Shown: positions 34,545 through 42,531, numbered from the stretch's first letter. The stretch is 42,687 nt of DNA from Erysipelotrichaceae bacterium (GCA_017539025.1 JAFYHT010000053.1:1-42687), one strand, 5' to 3'. The notes: generated by a model from the letters alone, not told the origin. Translations and numbers: made by a program.

Positions 34545-35822
34545 TTATTTGTTTTCAGCTGCAGCCTGTTCTTCAGCAAGTAACTGCTTGTCGTAAGTCA
34601 GTACGAACGGAAGAGTCAGGACCATATCGATCGCGAACAGTACGAAGCCCCAGATCAGACCCGGAATACCGTATCCGACAAGGTTCGATACAAAGAACGG
34701 AACGAATGAACCGATGTTGACGCCTCTGTAGTAGCCTAAGACACCGATCGCCTGTAAGAGATATGTACCTAAGTTCGTCAGCAGGTTCTGGAACAGTACC
34801 CACGGTAAGAAGAACAGCGGGTTCAGGATCATCGGTAAACCGAAGTAAGCCGGCTCATCAACACCGAATAAAGACGGAATCAGAGCAGCCTTTGCGATCG
34901 CCTTGATCTGCTCAGACTTAGCAAACAGTAAGCAGCAGATAACAACACACAGAGAACCTGAAGATAATGACAGACAAGAACCTGTGATCCAGTTTGGAAG
35001 AGGCTGGCCAGCTGAGTAAGCCATCTGGTTTTCCATCTGTAAGCCTGTGAAGAGCATCATGATCATCGGGATAACTGTCATACCGCCATGGATACCAAGG
35101 AACCATAAGCAACCACAGAACAGAGCTAATACTGTCTGACCGAAGATGTTCGCGCCTAAGAAACCTAACGGAGCTCTTAAGATCGTGTAAATAGCGTTGT
35201 GGATGCTTCCGAATGATGTACCTTCGAATAACCATGCAACGACCATGAAGAATAAGCCAGCGAATGCAGTCGGAAGGATTGCAGTGAACTGAGCAGCGAT
35301 TGCAGGAGGTACCTGTTCAGGCAGCTTGATAGCAATGTTCTTGTCCTTGCAGAACTTGTAGATGGAGCCTACGATGAAACCGATAACCATTGCGGAGAAC
35401 AGACCTGAAGCACCGTGCCATGAAGTATCCAATGTTGCAGAACCCCATAATGATTCAGGAAGAGTATACGGAGTAGCAACGAAGAAGCTCATGATTGCAG
35501 TCAGACCTGCAGGGATCGCAGAAGCTTTCATGTTGTAACGGTTGCAGTATGTATAAGCGATAGCGAAAGCAACGTATACAGCGAAGAAGCTTGTAGTGAA
35601 CTGATAGATCGTACCTAAGTGGTTGTATAAACCAGTACTAGCAAGGAATGCCTGGTAAGGAGCGACCTCAAGTCCTCTGATCAAAGCGATAAAACCACCG
35701 ACCATGGTGATCGGAAGAGTCATCATGAAGGCACCACTAATGATGTTGATAATAGAATTCTGAGCAAATTTGGAAGCCAGTTTTGTTAATGGTCCTTCCA
35801 GTTTTTCCATGATTTTATTCAT
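34545..35822 (-). CDS. PTS system EIIC component, cellobiose/diacetylchitobiose type
   Basis: 425 aa with about ten hydrophobic helices. Family features include the N-terminal amphipathic stretch MEKLEGPLTKLASKF, FLGIHGGMTVIPMI and the conserved substrate loop SLFGVDEPAYFGLP. It would carry a beta-diglucoside across the membrane while EIIB phosphorylates it; no EIIA or EIIB is in the window. The frame extends upstream to 35888, but the ATG at 35822 is chosen: GGGGAAAGG lies just before it and the protein then begins as its relatives do. First gene of the leftward sugar operon, with a leader of about 100 bases. Confidence 0.92.
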   Translation of the reverse strand: MNKIMEKLEGPLTKLASKFAQNSIINIISGAFMMTLPITMVGGFIALIRGLEVAPYQAFLASTGLYNHLGTIYQFTTSFFAVYVAFAIAYTYCNRYNMKASAIPAGLTAIMSFFVATPYTLPESLWGSATLDTSWHGASGLFSAMVIGFIVGSIYKFCKDKNIAIKLPEQVPPAIAAQFTAILPTAFAGLFFMVVAWLFEGTSFGSIHNAIYTILRAPLGFLGANIFGQTVLALFCGCLWFLGIHGGMTVIPMIMMLFTGLQMENQMAYSAGQPLPNWITGSCLSLSSGSLCVVICCLLFAKSEQIKAIAKAALIPSLFGVDEPAYFGLPMILNPLFFLPWVLFQNLLTNLGTYLLQAIGVLGYYRGVNIGSFVPFFVSNLVGYGIPGLIWGFVLFAIDMVLTLPFVLTYDKQLLAEEQAAAENK

Positions 35823-35932
35823 AGTATTTCCTTTCCCCTCTTTTCGAGTACGGCGATCTTGTCGCCCCTTATGTTTCAGATCAGTCATATCTCTCTTCCT
35901 GCAGAAATACGCCCATCTCTGTTAACGGTTAC

Positions 35933-35962
35933 ATTATATACTCATTTTGTGCGGATTTTCAA
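35933..35962 (-). promoter_or_regulatory. Promoter of the PTS/sugar operon
   Basis: On the minus strand TTGAAA (5 of 6), an 18-base spacer and a perfect TATAAT. The -35 and spacer overlap operator repeat 1. Confidence 0.7.
35945..35961. promoter_or_regulatory. Operator repeat 1 (candidate RpiR-type regulator site)
   Basis: TTTTGTGCGGATTTTCA, one mismatch from repeat 2 in the same orientation 33 bases away (about three helical turns). It covers the -35 and spacer of the sugar operon promoter, as expected for a repressor site. Confidence 0.65.
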
Positions 35963-35977
35963 TATCTTATTATCATT

Positions 35978-35994
35978 TTTTGTGCGAATTTTCA
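35978..35994. promoter_or_regulatory. Operator repeat 2 (candidate RpiR-type regulator site)
   Basis: TTTTGTGCGAATTTTCA, a near-perfect direct copy of repeat 1, placed upstream of the sugar promoter and of the regulator's own promoter. It allows cooperative binding and autoregulation (inference). Confidence 0.65.
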
Positions 35995-36012
35995 TTTTTT
36001 TGATATTACTTT

Positions 36013-36023
36013 TGGTATATAAT
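36013..36023 (+). promoter_or_regulatory. Promoter (-10) of the RpiR-type regulator gene
   Basis: TGG followed by TATATAAT, readable as an extended -10 or as TATAAT at 36018-36023, 30 bases before the ATG. Confidence 0.5.
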
Positions 36024-36053
36024 GATTACAGAAAGCAATTTTGAGGGCCAAAC

Positions 36054-36821
36054 ATGACTACTAAATCCATGAGCATATTTGAATTGATGGAAAGAAACAA
36101 AAAGGAATTCACCAAGAACGATAAAGCGATTTATACATATTTATGTAAATACCCGGATGATTTCGTCAACAGTCAGCTGGCTGCGATCTCGGCATATACC
36201 GGCGTTTCTCACGCATCGATCACCCGTTTTATCCAGAAACTCGGTTTTTCCAATCTGAATGAATTCCGTTATCAGCTCTCACTTGATCTCCAGGACAAAG
36301 ACAAAAAAAGAGAAAAAAAGAGCAGTGCTGAAATATACGGAGAAACACTGATCGAAGTCGAGAAAGCTCTCACAAACGACATTCTTGAAAAGATCTATTC
36401 TGCCTTTGAATCCCATAGGAATATTTCTCTCACCGGTTATAATCTCTCCAGGATCCCTGCCGAGCACATGAACTGTATTTTAAACATCAGTGCTCCCTAT
36501 TCATCCAGAGTCCTTCCGAACGATGCCCTTCCTTATGTGATCGAAGATGACAATGTACTTGTCATCTATTCGACACGCCGCAGCGAATTCTACAAAGACT
36601 GGCTGTCAAAGATTACAGAAAGCGAAAAGAAACCATACATCATCCTTATCACGATGAACAGCAAACACAAGCTGAGAAAATATGCTGACCTGACTGTCCT
36701 TCTTCCATCGGCTGATTCTGCACAGATGGGAGATGTCGTAAATGCCGATCAGCTGTCATTCATGTTCTTCAATCATGTCCTGGATGTCTACATCATAAAA
36801 AGAAATCGCAATGAAATCTAA
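36054..36821 (+). CDS. RpiR/MurR-family transcriptional regulator
   Basis: 255 aa. An N-terminal helix-turn-helix of the RpiR type occupies residues 1-80 (SQLAAISAYTGVSHASITRFIQKLGFSNLNEFR split over the recognition helices). A C-terminal SIS domain (about 105-240) would bind a phosphosugar. The SIS motifs are degenerate: the usual GxGxS reads GYNLS and the SxSGxT position reads YSTRRSE, so the ligand pocket may differ from typical family members. GAGGG seven bases before the ATG supports the start. Divergent from the sugar operon across two direct repeats, so it most likely represses that operon and itself until the phosphorylated sugar appears. Confidence 0.92.
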   Translation: MTTKSMSIFELMERNKKEFTKNDKAIYTYLCKYPDDFVNSQLAAISAYTGVSHASITRFIQKLGFSNLNEFRYQLSLDLQDKDKKREKKSSAEIYGETLIEVEKALTNDILEKIYSAFESHRNISLTGYNLSRIPAEHMNCILNISAPYSSRVLPNDALPYVIEDDNVLVIYSTRRSEFYKDWLSKITESEKKPYIILITMNSKHKLRKYADLTVLLPSADSAQMGDVVNADQLSFMFFNHVLDVYIIKRNRNEI

Positions 36822-36850
36822 AAAAGTGCTGCCCACGGGCAGCACTTTTC
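36822..36850. terminator. Bidirectional terminator, regulator / MATE gene
   Basis: A 13-bp stem AAAAGTGCTGCCC/GGGCAGCACTTTT with a 2-base centre and T-runs on both sides, right after the regulator stop codon. Confidence 0.9.
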
Positions 36851-36864
36851 ATTCATATACATCT

Positions 36865-38244
36865 TTATCGATTCACAAACGTCGCAATTCCATCCTTGCC
36901 ATAACCATATACATCCTTATATCTGTATACGAAGTAGATCGTAAATAAGAAAGTCAGAGTCTCGGAAACGATGAAGGAAAACCAGACCGCTTTAATTCCA
37001 AACAGTCTTGGAAGCATGATCACGGCAATATTCTGGAATACGATATTCTCTAATATGGAAAGGAAAAGAGAAGTCCTGTGATTTCCAAGTACATTCAATA
37101 TCTCTTGCACATAGACGTTATATGCAAAGAAGATCAGAGCCAACGGATAGATCGATAATCCGATCGATACCATTGATTTCACCAATTCGGAACTGGTATC
37201 TGTCAGATAGAGGAATAAAACGACATTCTTCATCGATATGATCAGTGTGATGATGAACACCATCAACCCAGTCATCAGAACGATCGTCTGTTTCATGATC
37301 CTGACCAGTTTCTTCGGATTCTTTTCACCAAAAGCATAACTTGCGATCGGGGAAGTTGAACCGATCATTCCGAAGAACGAATTCATGAACATGAATACGA
37401 CATTGGAAACGATCGTATAAGCTGCAACGACCTCCTCGCCGCCGATCGAAAGATGGACGGTATTGGAGATGTAACTGCTCAAAGATAGAGACAGAGAAGT
37501 GATCGCCTGCATCCTGCCATACTTGAATACCTTAGACAACAAAGGCAACACTTTCGATTCAGGCTTGACGAAACAGATCTCCCTCTTGGGATTGCTGTAG
37601 AAGATCAAAGCAAACAAAGTGACTGCCGAAGAACCGATCAGATTGGCATAGGCAGCACCGACGATCCCGGTCTGCAACTTTACGATAAACAGCCAGTCAA
37701 AGAAGAACTGACAGCCGATATTGATGACCTGAGCGTACATCGAACACTTCGGCTTTCCGGCAATGACATAGAAAGAACCGAAAATGTAGTTCACCAAGAA
37801 TAATGGGATATAATATCTCGATACTGAGAAGAAACTCTTGGCATAAGGCATCAGAAGATCCGTTTCGCCAAGCATCCTTAAGATCGGTTCCATGAAGAAC
37901 ACCATGATCAGAGACATTCCGATACCCATCACAAAAGTGACCAGCACCATCGTCGTGAAATCACTCTTGGCTTCTTCCAGTTTCTTCTCGCCCATCTTGA
38001 TCGAACAGACGACAGAAACAGAAGTTCCGATCATACCGATGGCATCCACCAGCATGAACCACGGCATCGCAACAGAAAAAGCGGCCAAAGCATTCTGTCC
38101 CAGATAACGCGATACGAACAGTGAATCATCCAGTGTCGAAAGCAAGGATACGAACAGCCTTGTAAACACAGCCGGTGCGACAAACGCAAAGAGCTGTGAA
38201 AGCGTGAATTCTCTTCCGATCGTGCTTTCTCTTTTTTCACTCAT
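36865..38244 (-). CDS. MATE family multidrug/cation antiporter (second copy)
   Basis: 459 aa with about 12 membrane helices. MATE-type segments are visible (LSTLDDSLFVSRYLGQNALAA near residue 40, and INIGCQFFFDWLFIV). It is related only distantly to the MATE gene at 6977-8320. The ATG at 38244 is chosen over an open frame to 38280, because a very good promoter (TTGACT, 17, TACAAT) overlaps that extension and ends seven bases before this ATG. The mRNA is therefore predicted to be leaderless, and no ribosome site is present. Substrate unknown. Confidence 0.9.
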   Translation of the reverse strand: MSEKRESTIGREFTLSQLFAFVAPAVFTRLFVSLLSTLDDSLFVSRYLGQNALAAFSVAMPWFMLVDAIGMIGTSVSVVCSIKMGEKKLEEAKSDFTTMVLVTFVMGIGMSLIMVFFMEPILRMLGETDLLMPYAKSFFSVSRYYIPLFLVNYIFGSFYVIAGKPKCSMYAQVINIGCQFFFDWLFIVKLQTGIVGAAYANLIGSSAVTLFALIFYSNPKREICFVKPESKVLPLLSKVFKYGRMQAITSLSLSLSSYISNTVHLSIGGEEVVAAYTIVSNVVFMFMNSFFGMIGSTSPIASYAFGEKNPKKLVRIMKQTIVLMTGLMVFIITLIISMKNVVLFLYLTDTSSELVKSMVSIGLSIYPLALIFFAYNVYVQEILNVLGNHRTSLFLSILENIVFQNIAVIMLPRLFGIKAVWFSFIVSETLTFLFTIYFVYRYKDVYGYGKDGIATFVNR

Positions 38245-38251
38245 AACAGCG

Positions 38252-38280
38252 ATTGTATCCCATATATAATTGAAAGTCAA
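38252..38280 (-). promoter_or_regulatory. Promoter of the second MATE gene (leaderless)
   Basis: On the minus strand TTGACT (5 of 6), exactly 17 bases, TACAAT (5 of 6), then seven bases to the ATG. The -35 touches the T-tract of the mrp terminator. Confidence 0.75.
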
Positions 38281-38304
38281 AAAAAGTAAGGCATTGCCTT
38301 ACTT
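38279..38304 (-). terminator. Terminator of mrp
   Basis: On the minus strand the 9-bp stem AAGTAAGGC/GCCTTACTT with a 3-base loop is followed by TTTTT. It includes the mrp stop codon. Confidence 0.85.
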
Positions 38305-39108
38305 GATCTTTTCGATTGCTTCTTTTAAGAGACCCTTGTTATAGGACTCGATCTTTCCTTCGTCGGCATCGTTTGCCAGTTCAGGATCCATCGGCAGTTT
38401 TGCCAGGATCTCCAGTCCATATTTTTCAGCTGTCGCCTTCGTTTCGTCTTTTCTGAAGATGTTGATCTCATGACCACATTCATCACATTTGATATAAGCC
38501 ATGTTTTCGATCAGACCGGCGATCGGCTTGTTGACAGTCTTAGCCATGTTGATCGCCTTGCCGACGACCATGGAAACCAGTTTGGAAGGTGTCGTCACCA
38601 TGATGAACTGGTCGACCGGGATCTGCTGAATGACAGAGATCGCGACATCGGAAGTTCCGGGAGGCATGTCGATCAGCAGATAATCGAGTTCACCCCAGTG
38701 AACCTCTGTATAGAACTGCTTGATCAGACCGCCCAGGATAGGTCCTCTCCATAAGACGGCATCATCCTCGTTTTCCAGCATCATATTGATGGAAACGACC
38801 TTGATCCCCAGTGTAGAAACAGCCGGGAAGATCCCCTCTTCATCGCCATAGAGCTGCTGGTTCAAACCAAACATCTTCGGAATGCTAGGTCCAGTGATAT
38901 CTGCATCCATGATACCAACACTGTAGCCCTGCTCGGCAAGTTCAACCGCCAACAGAGAAGAAACCATCGATTTGCCTACTCCGCCTTTGCCGGAAAGGAC
39001 GCCGATGATCTTTTTTATTTTTGTATCTGCAGTAGGAACGACAGGCTCCGGTGCTCTGGAAGCACAATCCTGTCCGCAGCTGCTGCAGTCATGTGTACAT
39101 TCTGACAT
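38299..39108 (-). CDS. Mrp/NBP35-type iron-sulfur cluster carrier ATPase
   Basis: 269 aa. Deviant Walker A GKGGVGKS (about 39-46), IMDADITGPS, LLIDMPPGTSD Walker B, and a C-terminal CxxC (KCDECGHE) for a bridging 4Fe-4S cluster. The N terminus CTHDCSSCGQDC adds Cys residues typical of one subgroup. The family carries and delivers Fe-S clusters in the cytoplasm. The ATG at 39108 is used: GGAGG lies nine bases upstream, while the ATG at 39114 is too close to it. Single gene with its own terminator; divergent from the DUF523 gene. Confidence 0.93.
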   Translation of the reverse strand: MSECTHDCSSCGQDCASRAPEPVVPTADTKIKKIIGVLSGKGGVGKSMVSSLLAVELAEQGYSVGIMDADITGPSIPKMFGLNQQLYGDEEGIFPAVSTLGIKVVSINMMLENEDDAVLWRGPILGGLIKQFYTEVHWGELDYLLIDMPPGTSDVAISVIQQIPVDQFIMVTTPSKLVSMVVGKAINMAKTVNKPIAGLIENMAYIKCDECGHEINIFRKDETKATAEKYGLEILAKLPMDPELANDADEGKIESYNKGLLKEAIEKIK

Positions 39109-39143
39109 TTTCATTTACCTCCGCTAATTATTCTAACATAAGA

Positions 39144-39149
39144 TATACT
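39144..39149 (+). promoter_or_regulatory. Candidate -10 box of the DUF523 gene (leaderless)
   Basis: TATACT lies six bases before the ATG at 39156, with no ribosome site between. No recognisable -35. Confidence 0.35.
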
Positions 39150-39155
39150 TGTATT

Positions 39156-39569
39156 ATGAAAATTGGCATTTCAGCCTGTCTGTACGGACATAAATGCAGA
39201 TACGACGGCGCAGACAAGAAAAACGAAGAACTTTTAAAAGCGCTGGAAGGAAACGAACTGATCCCGATCTGCCCGGAACTGTGCGCAGGCTTTCCTATTC
39301 CAAGAGAATCGATCGAAATCCTAAATGACAGAGTTCTGACGAAAGATAAAACAGACTTAACACAACAGCTGTATCAGGGATGTGTATCAGCCTTTGAACA
39401 GATCAAAGACTGTGACATTCTCATCCTGAAAGAGAAATCCCCTTCCTGCGGTGTCAGAGAGATCTATGATGGTTTCTTTACAGGGAAAACGATCAAAGGA
39501 AGCGGTCTGTTCACAAGGTATTGTCTTGAAAAAGGCATCCCTGTACTCAACGAAGAAGACTTCATGTAA
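39156..39569 (+). CDS. DUF523 family protein
   Basis: 137 aa. DUF523 motifs: N-terminal ISACLYGHKCRYDG with two Cys, CPELCAGFPIPRE, and LKEKSPSCGVREIYDG. The conserved Cys suggest a metal or cluster site, and the family has no settled function. The frame is open from 39051, but the family always begins at the M(K)I.(I/V)SACL segment, so the ATG at 39156 is the start. There is no ribosome site. It lies between mrp and scpB and ends in a bidirectional terminator. Confidence 0.88.
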   Translation: MKIGISACLYGHKCRYDGADKKNEELLKALEGNELIPICPELCAGFPIPRESIEILNDRVLTKDKTDLTQQLYQGCVSAFEQIKDCDILILKEKSPSCGVREIYDGFFTGKTIKGSGLFTRYCLEKGIPVLNEEDFM

Positions 39570-39594
39570 AAAGAGGATCACTCCTCTTTTCGTT
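39568..39594. terminator. Bidirectional terminator, DUF523 / scpB
   Basis: Stem AAAAGAGGA/TCCTCTTTT with a 4-base loop and T-runs on both strands. It follows the DUF523 stop codon and abuts the scpB stop codon. Confidence 0.85.
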
Positions 39595-40262
39595 TACTCA
39601 AACAGATTGTCGTTTTCTTCTTCCTTATTATATTCCGGAAGATCAGGCAGTTCGTTCAAAGTATAAAGCTTGAACGAATCCATGAACTCTTCAGTGACTT
39701 CGTATAAGATCGGCCTGCCAACTGCCTCCGATCTGCCGGCCTCCCTGATCAGGTTCCTTGCCTGCAGTTTCCTCAACATGACCTCGGCAGAGACACCCCT
39801 GAGTTCTTCGATCTCTACTCTGGTGATCGGCTGTTTGTAGGCGATGATCGCCAGTGTTTCTAGTGCAGCCTGAGATAAAGTGTTCTGCTTAGCTTCACCA
39901 AACAGGATCTGCGCATAAGGATAGACTTCCTTCTTGGAAATGAACTTGTAGACAGAACCATAGGCAACCAGTTCGATGCCAAACAGTTCACTCGCATACT
40001 TCTTCTGGATGTTCTCCAGGATGATCCTGGTGTCTTCCAGTGATTTATCGATGGCTACTGCCAGCTGTTCCAGCTTGGCGCCATCTTCACCGACGATATA
40101 GAGAAGCCCTTCAACGATTGCCTCGACATTGCCCGGACCTTCTACATTATCTCCATGAGAAAAGATGTCTTCCTGTTTTTCTTCAACAGGTTCTTGAACT
40201 TCTTCACTCTTATCTTCTTCGTTTATTTCTTCTTCCAATACTTCTTCAAATACTTCAGTCAT
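39594..40262 (-). CDS. scpB: Segregation and condensation protein B
   Basis: 222 aa. The winged-helix core of ScpB is complete: VEAIVEGLLYIVGEDG, LSQAALETLAIIAYKQPITRVEIEELRGV split over the second wing, and VGRPILYEVTEEFMD. ScpB dimerises and binds ScpA in the SMC-ScpAB condensin, which organises and segregates the chromosome. The ATG at 40262 is chosen (GAGG eight bases upstream, overlap of 8 bases with scpA) rather than the open frame from 40301. An acidic Glu-rich extension of about 42 residues precedes the core, longer than usual, and the tail is acidic too. Confidence 0.95.
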   Translation of the reverse strand: MTEVFEEVLEEEINEEDKSEEVQEPVEEKQEDIFSHGDNVEGPGNVEAIVEGLLYIVGEDGAKLEQLAVAIDKSLEDTRIILENIQKKYASELFGIELVAYGSVYKFISKKEVYPYAQILFGEAKQNTLSQAALETLAIIAYKQPITRVEIEELRGVSAEVMLRKLQARNLIREAGRSEAVGRPILYEVTEEFMDSFKLYTLNELPDLPEYNKEEENDNLFE

Positions 40263-40986
40263 GATTGCTGCCTCGTGAGAACCAGATGTTCTCTTTTTCA
40301 TCTACCGTAAAAGTCAGATAGTGATCCTTTGCCATCTCCAGGATAGCGATGAAAGTGATCACGTATTCATGGATATTGTCACAGTCTTCGATCATTGTGT
40401 CGAAGCTGAATGTTTCCGGTAAGTCCTTCAATCTCGCCTTGATCTGTAAGATCCTGTCTTCAGGAGACAGTTCCTTCTGCGTAAACTTGATATCTAACGG
40501 TCTTGAAAGCTGTAATCTCCTTAAGACCTTGTTCATGGCCTTAAGCAGATCATATGGATCTCCTTCCACCTTCTGGTCTGTTTCGCTTGCCAGTTTTACG
40601 ACCTCATCGAAAGAAACCGGTTTGGAAAGCTGATCCTGTCTTTCCACGAAAGAATCATACAGTGTTTTGGAGACTTCCTTGAATTTCTGGTATTCCAATA
40701 ATCTTCTGACGAGTTTATCCTTCGGATCTTCAAGATCCTCATCTTCTTCATCCGGCTTCTTCGGAAGCAGTTTCTTCGATTTGTATTCCACCAGAGTTGC
40801 CAGCTCAACCAGATATTCGCTTTCCACCTCCAGATGTAACTCTTCCATGGTGTGCAGATAATTGATGTACTGTTCACAAAGCACATCCATGTCCAGATCA
40901 AAAATATCCAGCTGCTGTTCATGGATCAAATGCAACATCAAATCCAGCGGACCCTCAAATTTCACTGTTTCAACTTCAAAACCCAT
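40255..40986 (-). CDS. scpA: Segregation and condensation protein A
   Basis: 243 aa. It has the kleisin N terminus FEVETVKFEGPLDLMLHLIH, the helical middle segment YLVELATLVEYKSKKLLP, and the C-terminal winged helix ending in a domain that joins the SMC head. With ScpB and SMC it forms the bacterial condensin. The ATG at 40986 is preferred to 40995: an extended -10 (TGCTATAAT) ends seven bases before it and no ribosome site is present, so the mRNA is probably leaderless. The conserved N terminus also starts there. scpB overlaps its end by 8 bases. Confidence 0.93.
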   Translation of the reverse strand: MGFEVETVKFEGPLDLMLHLIHEQQLDIFDLDMDVLCEQYINYLHTMEELHLEVESEYLVELATLVEYKSKKLLPKKPDEEDEDLEDPKDKLVRRLLEYQKFKEVSKTLYDSFVERQDQLSKPVSFDEVVKLASETDQKVEGDPYDLLKAMNKVLRRLQLSRPLDIKFTQKELSPEDRILQIKARLKDLPETFSFDTMIEDCDNIHEYVITFIAILEMAKDHYLTFTVDEKENIWFSRGSNHD

Positions 40987-40993
40987 ATACCCC

Positions 40994-41002
40994 ATTATAG
41001 CA
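40994..41002 (-). promoter_or_regulatory. Extended -10 promoter of scpA (leaderless)
   Basis: TGCTATAAT on the minus strand; the hexamer ends seven bases before the ATG at 40986. No good -35, as often seen with extended -10 boxes. Confidence 0.6.
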
Positions 41003-41020
41003 TCAAAGCATTGATATGCA

Positions 41021-41051
41021 TTGAACTGATTTTGCGATCCTCATATATAAT
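41021..41051 (+). promoter_or_regulatory. Possible promoter of the SIS-domain gene
   Basis: TTGAAC, a 19-base spacer (long) and TATAAT at 41046-41051, giving a leader of about 70 bases. A TACAAT at 41072-41077 is an alternative -10. Confidence 0.3.
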
Positions 41052-41124
41052 AGTGATATAGGAACATTCGTTACAATAACACAAATAATCATATATATTT
41101 CATAACTGATCAAGGAGAAAACGT

Positions 41125-42240
41125 ATGGAAAAAACAATGTTAGACTACATCCGGGAAACACCTGACGTATTATTGAACATCATCGACCACAGCGAAGAAT
41201 ACACAAAAGCCCTTGTAGATGCCTATCTGGAACAGAAATGCGATGGTCTCTACCTGATCGCATCCGGCTCTTCCTATAACGGATCTCTGATCGCAAAACC
41301 ATTCATCAGGCACATCCTGGGCACTGAGATGATCCTTCAGACTCCGTTCACTTTCGTAAATCACGAACTCAACTATATCGGCGATCAGCTGTTTATCGCC
41401 GTATCACAATCCGGATGTTCCACCAATACTCTGGATGCATTAAAAGCACTCAAAGAAAAGGGAAAATTCACTTCTTGTCTGGTAGGAAGAGATGATTGCG
41501 ATGCCAGAGACATCGCTGATCTGACCGTCAACTGGCAGGTCGGCGAAGAAAAAGTCGGCTTTGTCACCGTCGGCGTTTCTTCTCTGACTTGTTTCCTGAT
41601 GTGCTTTGCCTTGGAACTCGCCAGAAAAACCGGAAAGATCACGGATGAGAAATACGATCATGCCAAAACACAGCTGAGAAAAACTCAGACGATCCAACCG
41701 GAAATGCTGGAAAAAACGATAGAACTCTTCAACAGGAAGAAAGAAGACTTCACGGATCCTTCCAGAGTCATCCTTCTATCGAGCGGACCGCAATACGGCA
41801 TCGTCGTCGAAGGAGCATTAAAAGTTGCGGAAACTTCATGTATCAGCGCGATGGCATATGAAGCTGAAGAATTCCTGCACGGACCGATCTATCCGTCCAG
41901 ACCGGAAGACCTCATCCTGATCGCAGACAATGGCGATGATCCTTCAAGCGAAAGGATGCTGGATATTGCCGATGCCTTAAGAGACATCACAGAGAAAGTG
42001 TTTGTGATCACTGATTCTGAAAGGATCGATGAAGATCACAGATTCTCAACTTCTGATCACACATGCAAATACACTTCCGTATTATATAAACTCACCTGCC
42101 TGCAGACTCTGGCTTGTCTGATGACAGAAAACAGCAATCACTACGAACCACATGAATGTGTTAAAGCATTCAGGAAAGCAAACAAGGTCGCATCCAAAAC
42201 AAGAGAAGACCTCTATCTGAATCTACAGAAAATCGAATGA
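41125..42240 (+). CDS. SIS-domain sugar isomerase/deglycase, GlmS-like without the glutaminase domain
   Basis: 371 aa, two SIS domains: ASGSSYNGSLIAKPF (about 47-61) with SQSGCSTNTLDAL, and LSSGPQYGIVVEGALKVAE with YEAEEFLHGP, the GlmS-type active-site segment. The N-terminal amidotransferase half of GlmS is absent. Relatives include fructosamine-6-phosphate deglycases (FrlB), AgaS and isomerase-only GlmS forms. An aminosugar-phosphate or Amadori-product substrate is likely; the exact one is not readable. AAGGAG seven bases before the ATG. Single gene, ended by a terminator and followed by the tRNA operon. Confidence 0.88.
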   Translation: MEKTMLDYIRETPDVLLNIIDHSEEYTKALVDAYLEQKCDGLYLIASGSSYNGSLIAKPFIRHILGTEMILQTPFTFVNHELNYIGDQLFIAVSQSGCSTNTLDALKALKEKGKFTSCLVGRDDCDARDIADLTVNWQVGEEKVGFVTVGVSSLTCFLMCFALELARKTGKITDEKYDHAKTQLRKTQTIQPEMLEKTIELFNRKKEDFTDPSRVILLSSGPQYGIVVEGALKVAETSCISAMAYEAEEFLHGPIYPSRPEDLILIADNGDDPSSERMLDIADALRDITEKVFVITDSERIDEDHRFSTSDHTCKYTSVLYKLTCLQTLACLMTENSNHYEPHECVKAFRKANKVASKTREDLYLNLQKIE

Positions 42241-42260
42241 GCGAGAGCTCATTCTTTTTA
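42235..42260 (+). terminator. Terminator of the SIS-domain gene
   Basis: Stem GAATGAGC/GCTCATTC with a GAGA loop, then TTTTTATTT. The stop codon is in the stem. Confidence 0.9.
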
Positions 42261-42288
42261 TTTCTGCACTTTCCTGCGATTCTTCCTA

Positions 42289-42317
42289 TTGCATAAAGCC
42301 TGTTTTTGTGATATTAT
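42289..42317 (+). promoter_or_regulatory. Promoter of the four-tRNA operon
   Basis: TTGCAT, a 17-base spacer and TATTAT, about 44 bases before tRNA-Tyr. Confidence 0.55.
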
Positions 42318-42360
42318 TTGTAAGCGTTCAATAAAAGGTTGGACGTAGTTAATAGCCTGT

Positions 42361-42445
42361 GGAGAGGTAGCGAAGTGGCTAAACGCGGCTGACTGTAAAT
42401 CAGCTCTCTACGAGTTCGACAGTTCGAATCTGCCCCTCTCCACCA
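42361..42445 (+). tRNA. tRNA-Tyr (anticodon GTA)
   Basis: Class II tRNA: acceptor GGAGAGG/CCTCTCC, anticodon stem CTGA/TCAG with loop CTGTAAA, long variable arm, T loop TTCGAAT, discriminator A and encoded CCA. Confidence 0.96.
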
Positions 42446-42448
42446 CTT

Positions 42449-42524
42449 TGGGATGTAGCCAAGTGGTAAGGCAACAGACTTTGACTCTGTCATTTCGCTG
42501 GTTCGATCCCAGCCATCCCAGCCA
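42449..42524 (+). tRNA. tRNA-Gln (anticodon TTG)
   Basis: Acceptor TGGGATG/CATCCCA, D stem GCC/GGC, anticodon stem ACAGA/TCTGT with loop CTTTGAC, T arm GCTGG/CCAGC, discriminator G and encoded CCA. Four bases after tRNA-Tyr. Confidence 0.96.
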
Positions 42525-42531
42525 AGATCAT

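Noticed and set aside
39051..39155. An N-terminal extension of 35 residues on the DUF523 protein
   Set aside because: The extension overlaps mrp and its ribosome site, has no family similarity, and the family begins at the residue encoded at 39156.
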